Shown: positions 1 to 8,909, numbered from the stretch's first letter. The stretch is 64,000 nucleotides of DNA from BPGX01 sp035405785 (GCA_035405785.1 DAONJS010000009.1:44520-108519); one strand, 5' to 3'. Notes: generated by a model not told the origin, from the letters alone. Translations and numbers: made by a program.

Positions 1-2
1 AA

Positions 3-101
3 ACCCTTAATGAAAATAAAGAATTGTTTTCAGAAAATACAGATTTAGATAAAACAAGCGAACAACTTTTACAAATCATCAGCCAGTATGAAAGTGATTG
101 A
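3..101 (+). CDS. C-terminal end of a gene cut by the window edge
   Basis: An open frame runs in from the left edge and stops at a TGA at 99-101, giving about 32 residues (ending in QLLQIISQYESD). It overlaps the start of the next gene by 14 bases, so the two are probably translationally coupled. YgjP-type metalloproteases often follow type I restriction subunit hsdR, so the tail of hsdR is a reasonable guess, but nothing in these 32 residues identifies the family. Confidence 0.5.
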   Translation, partial: TLNENKELFSENTDLDKTSEQLLQIISQYESD

Positions 102-822
102 TAAACATATTTTACAAATACAAGATATCCCTATTGAAATAGAATTTAAGAACATTAAGAATTTGCATATTGCTGTTTGTCCACCCGATGGAAAAGTAAG
201 AGTATCAGCACCTATTGTGATGAATGAAGAAAAAATAAAAATCCATCTCATTCCTCGTATCCAATGGATAAAAAAACAAATTCAAAAATTTCAAAATCAA
301 GAAAGACAATCCAAAAGAGAAATGGTAAGTGGCGAAAGCCATTATTTTGAAGGACGGAGATATATCTTAATTATAAAACATTCTGAAAGTAAAAAATCAT
401 CCGTCAAAATATTAAATTCTACTCAAATTCAAATGACTGTTACATCTAATGCTTCAAGAGAAACAAAAGAAAAAATCCTTGAAAATTGGTATAGAAAAGA
501 ACTGAAAAAAAGATTACCGCCATTAGTTGAAAAATGGCAAAAAATTATAGGCGTAGAAGTCAATAAAATCTCTATAAGAAAAATGAAAACATTGTGGGGC
601 AGTTGTAATCCATCCAAAAAATCAATTTTATTAAATCTTGAATTAATGAAAAAACCGACACAATGCTTGGAATACATTCTCGTTCATGAAATGGTTCATT
701 TAATAGAAAGACATCATAACGAAAGATTTCATCAACTTATGGATAAATTTTTACCAAATTGGAGAACTTTGAAAACAGAACTCAATAAACATCCACTTCC
801 TCATAGCGAATGGAAATATTGA
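88..822 (+). CDS. YgjP-like (DUF45, M48-type) zinc metalloprotease
   Basis: A 244-residue cytosolic protein without signal peptide or membrane segments. The C-terminal third carries the zinc-protease signature HEMVH followed by a conserved H-N-E-R-F-H stretch, and before it the typical MKTLWGSCN segment of the YgjP/DUF45 family. HExxH supplies two zinc-binding histidines and the catalytic glutamate; a further histidine downstream is the likely third ligand. Family members are common at the end of type I restriction-modification operons but their substrates are poorly defined. The ATG at 88 lies inside the end of the preceding frame, which suggests coupled translation. The family call is firm; the physiological role is not known. 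Confidence 0.88.
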   Translation: MKVIDKHILQIQDIPIEIEFKNIKNLHIAVCPPDGKVRVSAPIVMNEEKIKIHLIPRIQWIKKQIQKFQNQERQSKREMVSGESHYFEGRRYILIIKHSESKKSSVKILNSTQIQMTVTSNASRETKEKILENWYRKELKKRLPPLVEKWQKIIGVEVNKISIRKMKTLWGSCNPSKKSILLNLELMKKPTQCLEYILVHEMVHLIERHHNERFHQLMDKFLPNWRTLKTELNKHPLPHSEWKY

Positions 823-904
823 TATGTCAATACAATAAATTATTAGTTAAGAATATAGGTTTTAATATTTAGACACTAAAATGAAATCAATAGAAATGCA
901 CCAC

Positions 905-940
905 AATAGACACATAGAACACATAGATTTTTACATAGAA
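905..940. repeat. Short intergenic repeat, three ACATAGA units
   Basis: The heptamer ACATAGA occurs at 912-918, 921-927 and 933-939 in the gap between the metalloprotease and the pyrophosphatase gene. It belongs to the set of short intergenic repeats seen throughout this window. No coding potential is evident. Confidence 0.45.
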
Positions 941-991
941 TGCACATGAGTTTAAATTTAAGCTGAATAGTGACGAAAATTTTAAAACAAA

Positions 992-1020
992 AATCCCCTA
1001 AACAATTTGTTCAGGGGATT
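992..1020 (-). terminator. Rho-independent terminator of the pyrophosphatase gene
   Basis: An inverted repeat with an 8-bp outer stem (AATCCCCT with AGGGGATT), one mismatch, a 4-bp inner stem (AACA with TGTT) and a 3-base loop lies 22 bases past the stop codon of the gene at 1043. On the minus strand it is followed by a T-rich run, as expected for an intrinsic terminator. Confidence 0.8.
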
Positions 1021-1042
1021 ATTAAATTTTAGATTATTGATT

Positions 1043-3772
1043 TTATTCAACTGGTTTGTAAGCTTCTCCAGAAAATTCAATATCTACAATTTCTCCGATT
1101 GATACATTAGGACCAATATTAAATCCTAAACGATTAATACTTGTTTTTCCTTCAAATCCTATTACTTCTAATTTTTGTCCTTGCATTTCAACTTGTTGTT
1201 TATTTACAATATTAAAATATACATTCACTTCTTTCACCACATCTTTTATTGTTAAGTTGCCTGTTCCTATGTATTGATAATCAGATTTTCCTGTTGTGTC
1301 TTCCTGAATTTTATTGATAGACAACACAATAGATTTATATTTTGCAACATCAAAAAATTCTACTTTTTCTTTTAAGTGTCCATCACGAATACTATTTTGT
1401 GTATTAATAGTAGCAGGGTTTAATACTACAAATATTTTAGTATCACCTTGTAAATTTACATAACCGCTATCAACACCTATCACTCCACTTGTTTTAGCCA
1501 CTATATGCTTTACAGAAAATTTCACTGATGTATGCCCTGCATCAATGTTATATTTACCATTTAGTTCATTGATAGAAATAGATTTTGGAGTAGGAGTAGT
1601 GTTGCTTTCATTAACAGTAGTTGCTGTGCTTTCATTTTTTGCAGTTGAAGTGTTTTTTACAGCAATGTAAGGAGCAATGATAAGAGATACAATACTCATC
1701 AATTTGATAAGGATATTCATAGATGGTCCTGAAGTATCTTTGAATGGGTCTCCTACAGTATCACCAGTTACAGATGCTTTGTGTGGTTCAGATTTTTTAT
1801 AATAAGTTTCACCATTTATTACAACACCTTTTTCAAAAGATTTTTTAGCATTATCCCATGCTCCACCAGCATTATTTTGGAAAATACCAATCAATACGCC
1901 CGATACTGTAACACCTGCCAATAAACCACCTAATACTTCTGGTCCAAAAGTAAATCCTACAATCACCGGAATGATAATGGCTAATGCACCAGGAGCAACC
2001 ATTTCACGAATAGATGCTTTGGTAGAAATTTCCACACATTTTTCATATTCTGGTTTGGCTTTGTATTCCATTATTCCTGGTATCTCTCTGAATTGTCTTC
2101 TTACTTCATTAACCATATCCATAGCGGCTCTACCAACGGCAGAGATTGCAAGAGAAGAAAATAAATAAGGAATCATAGCACCAATCAATAAACCGCCTAA
2201 TACTTCAGCGTTGTAGATATTGATAGCATCAATACCAGCAACACCAACAAATGCGGCAAATAATGCTAATGAAGTTAATGCCGCAGAAGCAATGGCAAAT
2301 CCTTTTCCTGTAGCGGCAGTAGTATTTCCAACAGCATCTAAAATATCTGTTTTTTCTCTTACTTCTGGTGGAAGCTGGCTCATTTCTGCAATTCCACCTG
2401 CGTTATCAGCAATAGGACCAAATGCGTCAATAGATAATTGCATGGCAGTTGTAGCCATCATACCAGCAGCAGCTATGGCTACACCGTATAATCCTGCAAA
2501 ATAATATGATATGATAATACCACCGGCTAATACAATAGCAGGTATAGCAGTTGATTCCATTCCTACAGCAAGACCTCCAATGATGTTTGTAGCGTGTCCA
2601 GTCGCTGATTTTTGAACAATAGATAATACTGGTCTTTTTCCCATTGATGTATAATACTCAGTAATCCAACTCATTATTGCACCCACAATCAAACCAACAA
2701 CAATAGAAACATAAACATCATTTGCAGAAAATTCAAAACCACGAAGTACCATTGTTTCTGGTAGTAACCATTTAACTAAAAAGTAAGATGCAATGATGGT
2801 CAAAATAATAGAAGACCAGTTACCTATATTCAATGCTTTTTGAACTGAATCATTTTCATTTTTAATTTTTACAAACCATGTACCTACAATTGAGAAAATT
2901 AACCCAACACCTGCAATGACCATTGGAAGCAATATTGGAGCTAATCCACCAAAATTATCTTTTGAGTCAATTTCTTGACCTAAAACCATAGTGGCTAAAA
3001 TGGTAGCAACATAAGAACCAAATAAATCTGCACCCATTCCAGCAACATCACCCACATTATCACCCACATTATCTGCAATAGTAGCAGGATTTCTCACATC
3101 ATCTTCTGGGATGCCGGCTTCTACTTTACCTACAAGGTCAGCTCCTACATCAGCGGCTTTGGTATAAATACCACCACCTACACGGGCAAATAATGCAATG
3201 GATTCAGCACCTAAAGAAAAACCTGTGAGTACTTCAATAGTTCTTTTCATTTCATCACCGGTAACAGGCGTGCCTTTTGCAAACATATAATAAAACACAA
3301 CAAATAATGAACCTAATCCAAATACTGCTAAACCTGCTACGCCAAGCCCCATCACGCTTCCACCAGTAAAAGAAACTGCCAATGCTTTTGCTAATGAGGT
3401 ACGAGCGGCTTGTGCAGTTCTCACATTAGCTTTTGTTGCAATGCTCATTCCAATATAACCTGCTGTAGCAGAAGAAACGGCACCAATGATAAAAGCCACT
3501 GCAATTAACCAGTGAGAATGTATTTTGATACCATTAACTTCGTGTATAGTTCCGCTGTATGCTAAAAGAATAGCAACAATGATAGCAAAATAAGAAAGTA
3601 TTTTCCATTCTGCTTTTAAGAATGCCATAGCACCTCTGGCAATATAGCCAGCCAATTCTTGCATTTTTTCTTCTCCAGGATTTTGTTTAGTTACCCACAA
3701 ATACTTCAGCACCATTACAAGCAGGCCAATAAGACCTAATACAGGGACGATAAACATGACATTTTCATTCAT
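1043..3772 (-). CDS. hppA: Membrane ion-pumping pyrophosphatase with C-terminal YceI domain
   Basis: A 909-residue fusion. Residues 1 to about 705 are a membrane-bound pyrophosphatase that couples PPi hydrolysis to ion transport. The active-site run KAADVGADLVGKVEAG is at about 205-220 and DNVGDNVGD at about 234; further PPi-binding residues lie in DNAGGAWDNAKK. GNTTAA at about 482 (Ala, not Lys) marks the K+-dependent subfamily. The transport-gate position after DLF is Gly (DLFGS), whereas Na+-pumping members usually have Glu there, so the pumped ion is uncertain and may be H+. After a Ser/Thr/Asn-rich linker (about 706-730), residues 731-909 form a YceI-like lipocalin-type domain. Family topology puts the C-terminus outside the cytoplasm, so this domain should lie in the periplasm. 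Single gene with its own promoter and terminator. Confidence 0.93.
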   Translation of the reverse strand: MNENVMFIVPVLGLIGLLVMVLKYLWVTKQNPGEEKMQELAGYIARGAMAFLKAEWKILSYFAIIVAILLAYSGTIHEVNGIKIHSHWLIAVAFIIGAVSSATAGYIGMSIATKANVRTAQAARTSLAKALAVSFTGGSVMGLGVAGLAVFGLGSLFVVFYYMFAKGTPVTGDEMKRTIEVLTGFSLGAESIALFARVGGGIYTKAADVGADLVGKVEAGIPEDDVRNPATIADNVGDNVGDVAGMGADLFGSYVATILATMVLGQEIDSKDNFGGLAPILLPMVIAGVGLIFSIVGTWFVKIKNENDSVQKALNIGNWSSIILTIIASYFLVKWLLPETMVLRGFEFSANDVYVSIVVGLIVGAIMSWITEYYTSMGKRPVLSIVQKSATGHATNIIGGLAVGMESTAIPAIVLAGGIIISYYFAGLYGVAIAAAGMMATTAMQLSIDAFGPIADNAGGIAEMSQLPPEVREKTDILDAVGNTTAATGKGFAIASAALTSLALFAAFVGVAGIDAINIYNAEVLGGLLIGAMIPYLFSSLAISAVGRAAMDMVNEVRRQFREIPGIMEYKAKPEYEKCVEISTKASIREMVAPGALAIIIPVIVGFTFGPEVLGGLLAGVTVSGVLIGIFQNNAGGAWDNAKKSFEKGVVINGETYYKKSEPHKASVTGDTVGDPFKDTSGPSMNILIKLMSIVSLIIAPYIAVKNTSTAKNESTATTVNESNTTPTPKSISINELNGKYNIDAGHTSVKFSVKHIVAKTSGVIGVDSGYVNLQGDTKIFVVLNPATINTQNSIRDGHLKEKVEFFDVAKYKSIVLSINKIQEDTTGKSDYQYIGTGNLTIKDVVKEVNVYFNIVNKQQVEMQGQKLEVIGFEGKTSINRLGFNIGPNVSIGEIVDIEFSGEAYKPVE

Positions 3773-3793
3773 AGTGTAAAAATTTTAGGGGGG

Positions 3794-3826
3794 CAAATAT
3801 AGGTCAATTTTTTTAAATCAAACAAA
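3794..3826 (-). promoter_or_regulatory. Bacteroidota-type promoter of the pyrophosphatase gene
   Basis: On the minus strand a TTTG (3823-3826) is followed after 21 bases by TATATTTG (3794-3801), which fits the -33 TTTG and -7 TAnnTTTG consensus. It leaves a leader of roughly 15-20 bases before the ATG. Confidence 0.7.
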
Positions 3827-3907
3827 AATTGTTTTTTGAAAAAATATAGCAAAACTAACTCAATTGTGTATTACATGCGTTATTTTAAAACGAATGAATT
3901 GATGAAA

Positions 3908-4363
3908 TTACTTTTTAAATTTTGATTCATAAATTTCTATCCATTGTTTGGGAGTAATTTTTGAACAAAGCTCACTAATAAGTTTATATGGTATTTGGTC
4001 AACTTTCTTAAAACGAATGCAACTTTTTCCCATATCTAATTTTGCTTTTGTATGATTTGGATATTCTTTTGTAAACCAGTTTAATAAATCTTCATTTGCA
4101 TATAATCCCATGTGATAAAGAGCAATAAAATTTTTTTGAGATGCAATGCTTATAAAAGGCAATGCCTGTGATGGATTGCAATGATATCCATCGGGATACA
4201 ATGAATGAGGTACAACATAAGTAATCATTCCATAACTTATTGTTTCTGAAAAACCTTTTGGTAAATTTTGTAAGATTACATTTCTAAGTTTTTCAAATGC
4301 ATTTTTTCTTTCTTCAGGTAATTGTTGAATATATTGTTCTGGGGTATTAGCGTTTGATTTCAT
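3908..4363 (-). CDS. DUF1801 (YdhG-like) family protein
   Basis: A 151-residue soluble protein matching the DUF1801 family: an N-terminal helix (EQYIQQLPEERKNAFEKLR), the ETISYGMITYVVP segment, ALYHMGLYA, and GKSCIRFKK near the C-terminus. The family has a frataxin-like fold and no assigned biochemical function. It follows the small membrane protein gene by only 12 bases on the same strand, so the two are probably co-transcribed. Confidence 0.75.
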   Translation of the reverse strand: MKSNANTPEQYIQQLPEERKNAFEKLRNVILQNLPKGFSETISYGMITYVVPHSLYPDGYHCNPSQALPFISIASQKNFIALYHMGLYANEDLLNWFTKEYPNHTKAKLDMGKSCIRFKKVDQIPYKLISELCSKITPKQWIEIYESKFKK

Positions 4364-4375
4364 ATTATTATTTTT

Positions 4376-4777
4376 TTAAATTAGTTTTCCAGATAAATAT
4401 GCAAATGGAATGTAAGCAAAAAGTAAATCAACTATATCAAACCACAATGGTGCAGGAAGAATAATAACATTTATAATACCTCCAATTAAAAAAATAATGC
4501 CAGTGATTAAACCTAATTTTAATTTATGATTGAAAGCAATAAAAGAGGTAATCAATGATCCAAAAAATGTACCAAGTGCATGTGCTAAAAAAGGCATTAA
4601 AAAATGTTTAGGTTCTAATAAATGTAATGATTGTTTTAGTCCTTCTTCTGTTGTTACATCTGCACCAGCAGGAGGAGAAATTATATGTGGACTTATTAAA
4701 ATAATAAACATATTTACAATACTACCTAAAATTAATCCAGCGATTACAGCAAATATATTTTTTAAATGTTTATTCAT
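4376..4777 (-). CDS. Small four-helix membrane protein of unknown function
   Basis: A 133-residue, strongly hydrophobic protein with about four predicted membrane helices: residues about 8-30, 60-85, 88-108 and 110-130. A short Pro/Gly-containing extracytoplasmic loop (ISPPAGADVTTEEGLKQS) separates the first two. I do not recognise a named family. It is the first gene of a probable two-gene unit with the DUF1801 protein. A near-palindrome at 4819-4834 lies about 40 bases upstream and may be an operator. Confidence 0.65.
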   Translation of the reverse strand: MNKHLKNIFAVIAGLILGSIVNMFIILISPHIISPPAGADVTTEEGLKQSLHLLEPKHFLMPFLAHALGTFFGSLITSFIAFNHKLKLGLITGIIFLIGGIINVIILPAPLWFDIVDLLFAYIPFAYLSGKLI

Positions 4778-4818
4778 AATTTATTGATTACTTAATGTTG
4801 ATTAAGTGGAACAATAAT

Positions 4819-4834
4819 ACACAATATATCGTGT
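4819..4834. promoter_or_regulatory. 16-bp near-palindrome, possible operator
   Basis: ACACAATATATCGTGT is an inverted repeat with one mismatched pair, placed upstream of the small membrane protein gene. On the minus strand it overlaps TATATTG, a weak match to the -7 element. Repressor binding is inference from position and symmetry only. Confidence 0.3.
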
Positions 4835-4879
4835 TTTTTATGTTTTTATTTAAAATATAGCTATGAATGAAGAAAAAAA

Positions 4880-5899
4880 TTATAATTTATAATTATGAAT
4901 CACTTCAACAAATAATTTTACTTTTTCTTTATCTATATCAGGATACAAGCCATGTCCAAGATTAGCAATGTAAGGTACAGATGAAAATTTTTCCAACATT
5001 TTTTTAGTTTGTTGTTCAATCACTTTATCATCAGCATATAATAAACATGGATCGGCATTACCTTGTAATGTTTTATTATTTACTATGCTAATGGCATATT
5101 CAGGTTCAATTGTCCAATCTAATCCAATCACTGAACAAGGTAATTTATTAATATCTTTCAAAGCAAAATGTCCGTCTTTTGCAAAAATAATAACAGGGAC
5201 TTCAGTAATAGATGTGCAAATTTGTTTTAAGTAAGGAATACAAAATTCTTGATACAACTCTCTATTCAGCACTCCCGCCCATGAATCAAATAACTGAATA
5301 ATGTTAGCTCCCGCTTGCACTTGATCTTTCAAATAGTTGATAATTGATGAAGTGATTTTCTGTAAAAGTTGATGGCTTAAATTTGGATTAGTATACAGCC
5401 ATTTTTTTGCATTATTAAAAGTTTTACTGCCTTTTCCTTCTGTCATATATGCAAAAAGCGTCCAAGGAGCACCACTAAAACCTATTAAAGGAACACGATT
5501 ATTCAAATATTTTTTAGTAAGGCGAATGGCATCAGTTACATAAAAATAATCATTTTGATTAGCAATATGCAGTTGTGAAATATCTTTTTCAGTTTGGATA
5601 AATTTTGGAAATACTGGCCCCTTGCTTTCAATCATAGAATAAGGAAGTCCCATTGATTCTGGTATAACTAAAATATCCGAAAAAATGATAGCGGCATCAA
5701 CTTTGAAAATATCAACAGGTTGTATAGTGGCTTCTGCACAAAGTTCTGGTGTTTTTACAAATTCAATAAAATCTTTTGCTTTGCTGCGAGTAGTTCTGTA
5801 TTCAGGAAGTACTCTGCCTGCCTGACGCATTAACCATACAGGTATTTTTTTTGTTTTTTCTCCTCTGGCTGCTCTTATGATTAAATCGTTTTCTAACAT
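4880..5899 (-). CDS. hemE: Uroporphyrinogen decarboxylase
   Basis: A 339-residue cytosolic enzyme that removes four carboxyl groups from uroporphyrinogen III to form coproporphyrinogen III in haem synthesis. The substrate-binding signature PVWLMRQAGRVLPEYR is near the N-terminus (about 21-36). The catalytic aspartate region FKVDAAIIFSDILVIPESMG and the second signature GFSGAPWTLFAYMTEGKGS follow. Length is normal for the family. No other haem genes are adjacent, and the gene appears to be transcribed alone, followed and preceded by non-coding gaps. Assignment is secure. Confidence 0.97.
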   Translation of the reverse strand: MLENDLIIRAARGEKTKKIPVWLMRQAGRVLPEYRTTRSKAKDFIEFVKTPELCAEATIQPVDIFKVDAAIIFSDILVIPESMGLPYSMIESKGPVFPKFIQTEKDISQLHIANQNDYFYVTDAIRLTKKYLNNRVPLIGFSGAPWTLFAYMTEGKGSKTFNNAKKWLYTNPNLSHQLLQKITSSIINYLKDQVQAGANIIQLFDSWAGVLNRELYQEFCIPYLKQICTSITEVPVIIFAKDGHFALKDINKLPCSVIGLDWTIEPEYAISIVNNKTLQGNADPCLLYADDKVIEQQTKKMLEKFSSVPYIANLGHGLYPDIDKEKVKLFVEVIHNYKL

Positions 5900-6138
5900 G
5901 GAATTTTTTGTAGCTATTTAATTATTACAAAAATTTTTTACTGCAAAGGCATGGATACAGATAGGAAGTGAAAAGTGATTAGTGAAGAGTGAAAATTATT
6001 AGTGAGATTTCTTGCAATTGGTAATATAAAAAAATCTTATTGAGCATTGAATATTGAAGATTGATGATCTAAGATTTAAAATCAAAATGTTCTTTGCTTT
6101 ATTGTTATTTAATTAAAGATGAAAATAACAGGATAAAA
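5900..6138. repeat. Intergenic gap with AGTGAAA-type heptamers
   Basis: A 239-base non-coding gap between hemE and yajC. At about 5965-6006 it holds irregular tandem copies of a heptamer of the type AGTGAAA/AGTGATT/AGTGAAG. The same unit, often as its complement TTCACTA or TTCACTT, recurs at 6511-6531, 16570-16592 and 30733-30760. I see no gene here. Confidence 0.55.
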
Positions 6139-6453
6139 TTATTTATTTGAATTTTCAATGCCTTCAGCAGTAATTGCAGATTTAACTACACGCATTCTGG
6201 AACCATCTTCTGTTTCCATAAGTACTGTGGTTTCGTCAGTTTCTACTACTTTGCCATAAATACCTCCAATAGTGAGTATTCTATCTCCCTTTTTTAAACT
6301 TTCAACCAACTTCTTTTGTTCTTTTGCTTTTTTCATTTGAGGACGAATCATAAAAAAGTAAAATACTACAATGATAAGAATCAATGGAAGCATTTGCATG
6401 AGTGGATTTCCTTGACCTCCTTGTGGTGGTGCCATTAAGATGATGTTTAGCAT
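6139..6453 (-). CDS. yajC: Sec translocase accessory subunit YajC
   Basis: A 104-residue inner-membrane protein associated with the SecDF-YidC part of the preprotein translocase. One membrane helix (about 20-36, LPLILIIVVFYFFMIRPQ) is followed by a basic stretch (KKAKEQKKLVESLKKGDRI) and the conserved GGIYGKVVE segment. A second in-frame Met at residue 7 (MAPPQGGQGN) is an equally plausible start. It follows the DUF1573 lipoprotein gene on the same strand, an arrangement common in Bacteroidota, with a heptamer repeat island between them. Confidence 0.93.
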   Translation of the reverse strand: MLNIILMAPPQGGQGNPLMQMLPLILIIVVFYFFMIRPQMKKAKEQKKLVESLKKGDRILTIGGIYGKVVETDETTVLMETEDGSRMRVVKSAITAEGIENSNK

Positions 6454-6460
6454 AGTTTGA

Positions 6461-6530
6461 ATTTTTAGTTTTTAGTTTTTAGTTTTGAATTTTTAGTTTT
6501 TAGTTCAATATTCACTTTTCACTCTTCACT
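6461..6530. repeat. Heptamer repeat island (TTTTTAG and TTCACTT types)
   Basis: Between the DUF1573 gene and yajC the sequence is built almost entirely from tandem copies of TTTTTAG (with variant TTTTGAA), then TTCACTT/TTCACTC units. The two heptamer types occur together at several other gaps in the window. It may separate yajC from the upstream gene without ending the transcript. Confidence 0.6.
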
Positions 6531-6977
6531 TTATTTTTGTGGTTCTACTATATCCGTTTTTATTTTTAAGATGATTGTATTTGGTTCGCAGTTTGTTACA
6601 ACTGTTATTGTTTTTTCTACATATCCCGATTTTCCTTCGCTATTAAATTCAACTGAAATTTTACCAGATTTTCCGGGAGGAATAGGTTCTTTGGGAAAAT
6701 CTGCAACAGTACATCCGCAACTTGCAGCAGCAGAACTAATAATAAGATTTCCTTTTCCAACATTTGTAAATTTAAAGTCGTATTTTACCTTTTCACCTTG
6801 AACAATTTTTCCAAAATCATGTTCCATTTCTTCAAAATCAATAATAGGCAATTCGTCTTTATTTCCTACATTGATTTCATTAGAAGAAGGTTCTTTTTGT
6901 TCAGTAGAATTATTATTGCAAGAAACAGATAACAATAATGATGAAACACAACTTAAAATAATGGTTATTTTTTTCAT
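6531..6977 (-). CDS. DUF1573 lipoprotein
   Basis: A 148-residue protein with a lipoprotein signal (MKKITIILSCVSSLLLSVSC) and a single DUF1573 domain, an Ig-like fold related to ASH domains. Recognisable features are IDFEEMEHDFGKIVQGEKV, FKFTNVGKGNLII and the SCGCTVADFPKEPIPPGKSG run. An upstream TTG at 6999-7001 extends the frame by eight residues, but the ATG at 6975-6977 places the signal peptide correctly and is preferred. Its usual neighbour in the phylum, yajC, lies downstream. No enzymatic role is known for the family; it is probably anchored in the cell envelope. Confidence 0.85.
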   Translation of the reverse strand: MKKITIILSCVSSLLLSVSCNNNSTEQKEPSSNEINVGNKDELPIIDFEEMEHDFGKIVQGEKVKYDFKFTNVGKGNLIISSAAASCGCTVADFPKEPIPPGKSGKISVEFNSEGKSGYVEKTITVVTNCEPNTIILKIKTDIVEPQK

Positions 6978-7032
6978 AGGTTTAAGAAATTTAGGACGCA
7001 ATTTTGTAGAATAAATTATTAATTACCAAATG

Positions 7033-8784
7033 TTATTGCTCTGTTTGTGTAGTTTGTTTAGCTTTTTTATATTCTGCAATAAAACTTTGAATGATATTAA
7101 GTTTAGTTGTCCATTCTTGCAAATAAGTTTCTAACTTTTCTTTCTTTTGGAATGCTTCTTTTAAGAGTGGATTATCTGATTTAGCATTTTTGAAAAATGC
7201 TAAGTTATTTTCTACTTGAGTAATTTCATTTTTTAATTCAGAAATTTTTTTGCGAATGAATTTTTCTTCTTTTGTTAATGCATCTAATGGATTAGAAGAA
7301 GATTGAATTAGTTGTTGAATTTTTGCTTTGTATTGAATAGCGTGTCTTTTTTCTTCACTTAAATCTAATTCAGCATATAAATGATTGATGCGACCAAAGA
7401 AATCATCATGAACTTTGTCTTTTTCTTCAATAGGTACATGACCAATAGAATTCCATTCTTTAATAAATTCCTGAATTTGTTGTAAGGACGCTTCAGGATT
7501 ATTTTTATCAGGTTGATATTCTTTAATGCGATGTATAAGTTCTAATTTTTTTACAAGATTGTCTTTTTCTTCCTGAATTTTTTCTTTGTCGTAATTTTTC
7601 TTGTTTTCAAAAAATGCATCACACGCAGATTTAAATAATTGATTAAGTTTATCGTTTTCTTCTTTGTTTCTCAAATAAAATCTTTTCCATTCTTGTTGTA
7701 GTTGGATAATTTTTTTTGTGGCTTCATTAAATTCTTTGCTATTGGTTAAAGCTTGAACTTCAGCAAGAATTTTTTCTTTAATGGCTCTAATTTCTTCTTG
7801 TTTCTTTTGTACTTCTTCAAAATGTTTTCTTTTTGCGTCATAATAAATATCTAACAGAGCATTATATTCTTTATTAACTTGATTTACAAGTTCAGCAGGA
7901 ATGTGGCCAATTTTTTCCCATTCGCTTTTAAGTTTTTGAATTTTTTCATTGATGTCTTTCCAAACAACTGATTTTTCATCTTTTAGTTGTTCAGTAATTG
8001 ATTTTAATTCTGCGAGTAATTTATTTTTTAGTTCTAAATTTTTTTGTTTTTCTGCTTCTAATTCTGCAAAATAAGTGTCTAATTTTTCTTTGATTTTTTT
8101 GTTGAGTTCGTTAAAACTTTCTCTGATTTCTCCATATTTTTCACTCACTACATTTCCTATTTGATTCCATTCTTTTTTATATACCTTCCAGAGTTCATCA
8201 ATTTTTTTGAAATCATCTAAATCTAATAATGCTTCTAATTTTTTTAATAATTCTTCTTTAAGTTCAGTATTTTTTTGTAAATCATATTGTTGTAAGGTGT
8301 CAAATGCTTTGATATTTTCATTGATTTTATCTAATAAAACATTATATTTTCTTTGTAGTTCTGCATAATCTTTTTTGGCTAATTCTTTAATTTCTTTCCA
8401 TTTACCCTGAATTTCACGAAGCTTTTTTACAATGGCAGTAATGTCTTTTACATCTGCTTCGGCAAGTAATTCTAATTGTTTGATTAACTCTTCTTTTTTT
8501 GCTTTGTTTTCCTGACGAAGTTGTTCTAATTTATTTTCTTCATCTGCCTTCTTTTTTTCATATTTATTTAGAAGATTTACAATTTCTTCATCTTCTTTAC
8601 TTTTGGTGTAAACAAAATCTTTTGCTTTGCCACCTTCATCAATAAATGCTTGTTTGGCTTTTTCAAATTCTTCGGTCCAAATTTTTTTGTATTCTTTTTC
8701 AATGGCTTTAATTTCTTTTTGAACCGATAATGCAGGTTGTTCTAATAATGCTGATAATTTCTCAATAATTTCTTGCTTACTCAT
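7033..8784 (-). CDS. DUF349 repeat protein
   Basis: A 583-residue, highly charged, almost wholly helical protein. At least five DUF349 units can be seen, each with a Trp-Lys/Asn-Ile-Gly core: GKWKEIKELAKKDYAELQ, KEWNQIGNVVSEKYGEIR, SEWEKIGHIPAELVNQVN, QEWKRFYLRNKEENDKLN and KEWNSIGHVPIEEKDKVH. A C-terminal coiled coil follows (about 510-575). No signal peptide, so cytosolic. Long multi-DUF349 proteins are typical of Bacteroidota; their function is not established. It is transcribed divergently from clpC across a 254-base gap. Confidence 0.87.
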   Translation of the reverse strand: MSKQEIIEKLSALLEQPALSVQKEIKAIEKEYKKIWTEEFEKAKQAFIDEGGKAKDFVYTKSKEDEEIVNLLNKYEKKKADEENKLEQLRQENKAKKEELIKQLELLAEADVKDITAIVKKLREIQGKWKEIKELAKKDYAELQRKYNVLLDKINENIKAFDTLQQYDLQKNTELKEELLKKLEALLDLDDFKKIDELWKVYKKEWNQIGNVVSEKYGEIRESFNELNKKIKEKLDTYFAELEAEKQKNLELKNKLLAELKSITEQLKDEKSVVWKDINEKIQKLKSEWEKIGHIPAELVNQVNKEYNALLDIYYDAKRKHFEEVQKKQEEIRAIKEKILAEVQALTNSKEFNEATKKIIQLQQEWKRFYLRNKEENDKLNQLFKSACDAFFENKKNYDKEKIQEEKDNLVKKLELIHRIKEYQPDKNNPEASLQQIQEFIKEWNSIGHVPIEEKDKVHDDFFGRINHLYAELDLSEEKRHAIQYKAKIQQLIQSSSNPLDALTKEEKFIRKKISELKNEITQVENNLAFFKNAKSDNPLLKEAFQKKEKLETYLQEWTTKLNIIQSFIAEYKKAKQTTQTEQ

Positions 8785-8909
8785 TTCTTCAGTGTTTAAT
8801 TTAGGTTTGAAATTTAAAAAATAGGTCGCAAAGATGCAAAAAATATTTCAACAGCAAGTAGTGGATATATTTTTATTTTAAATAACAAATACATATATGA
8901 ATTATATCG

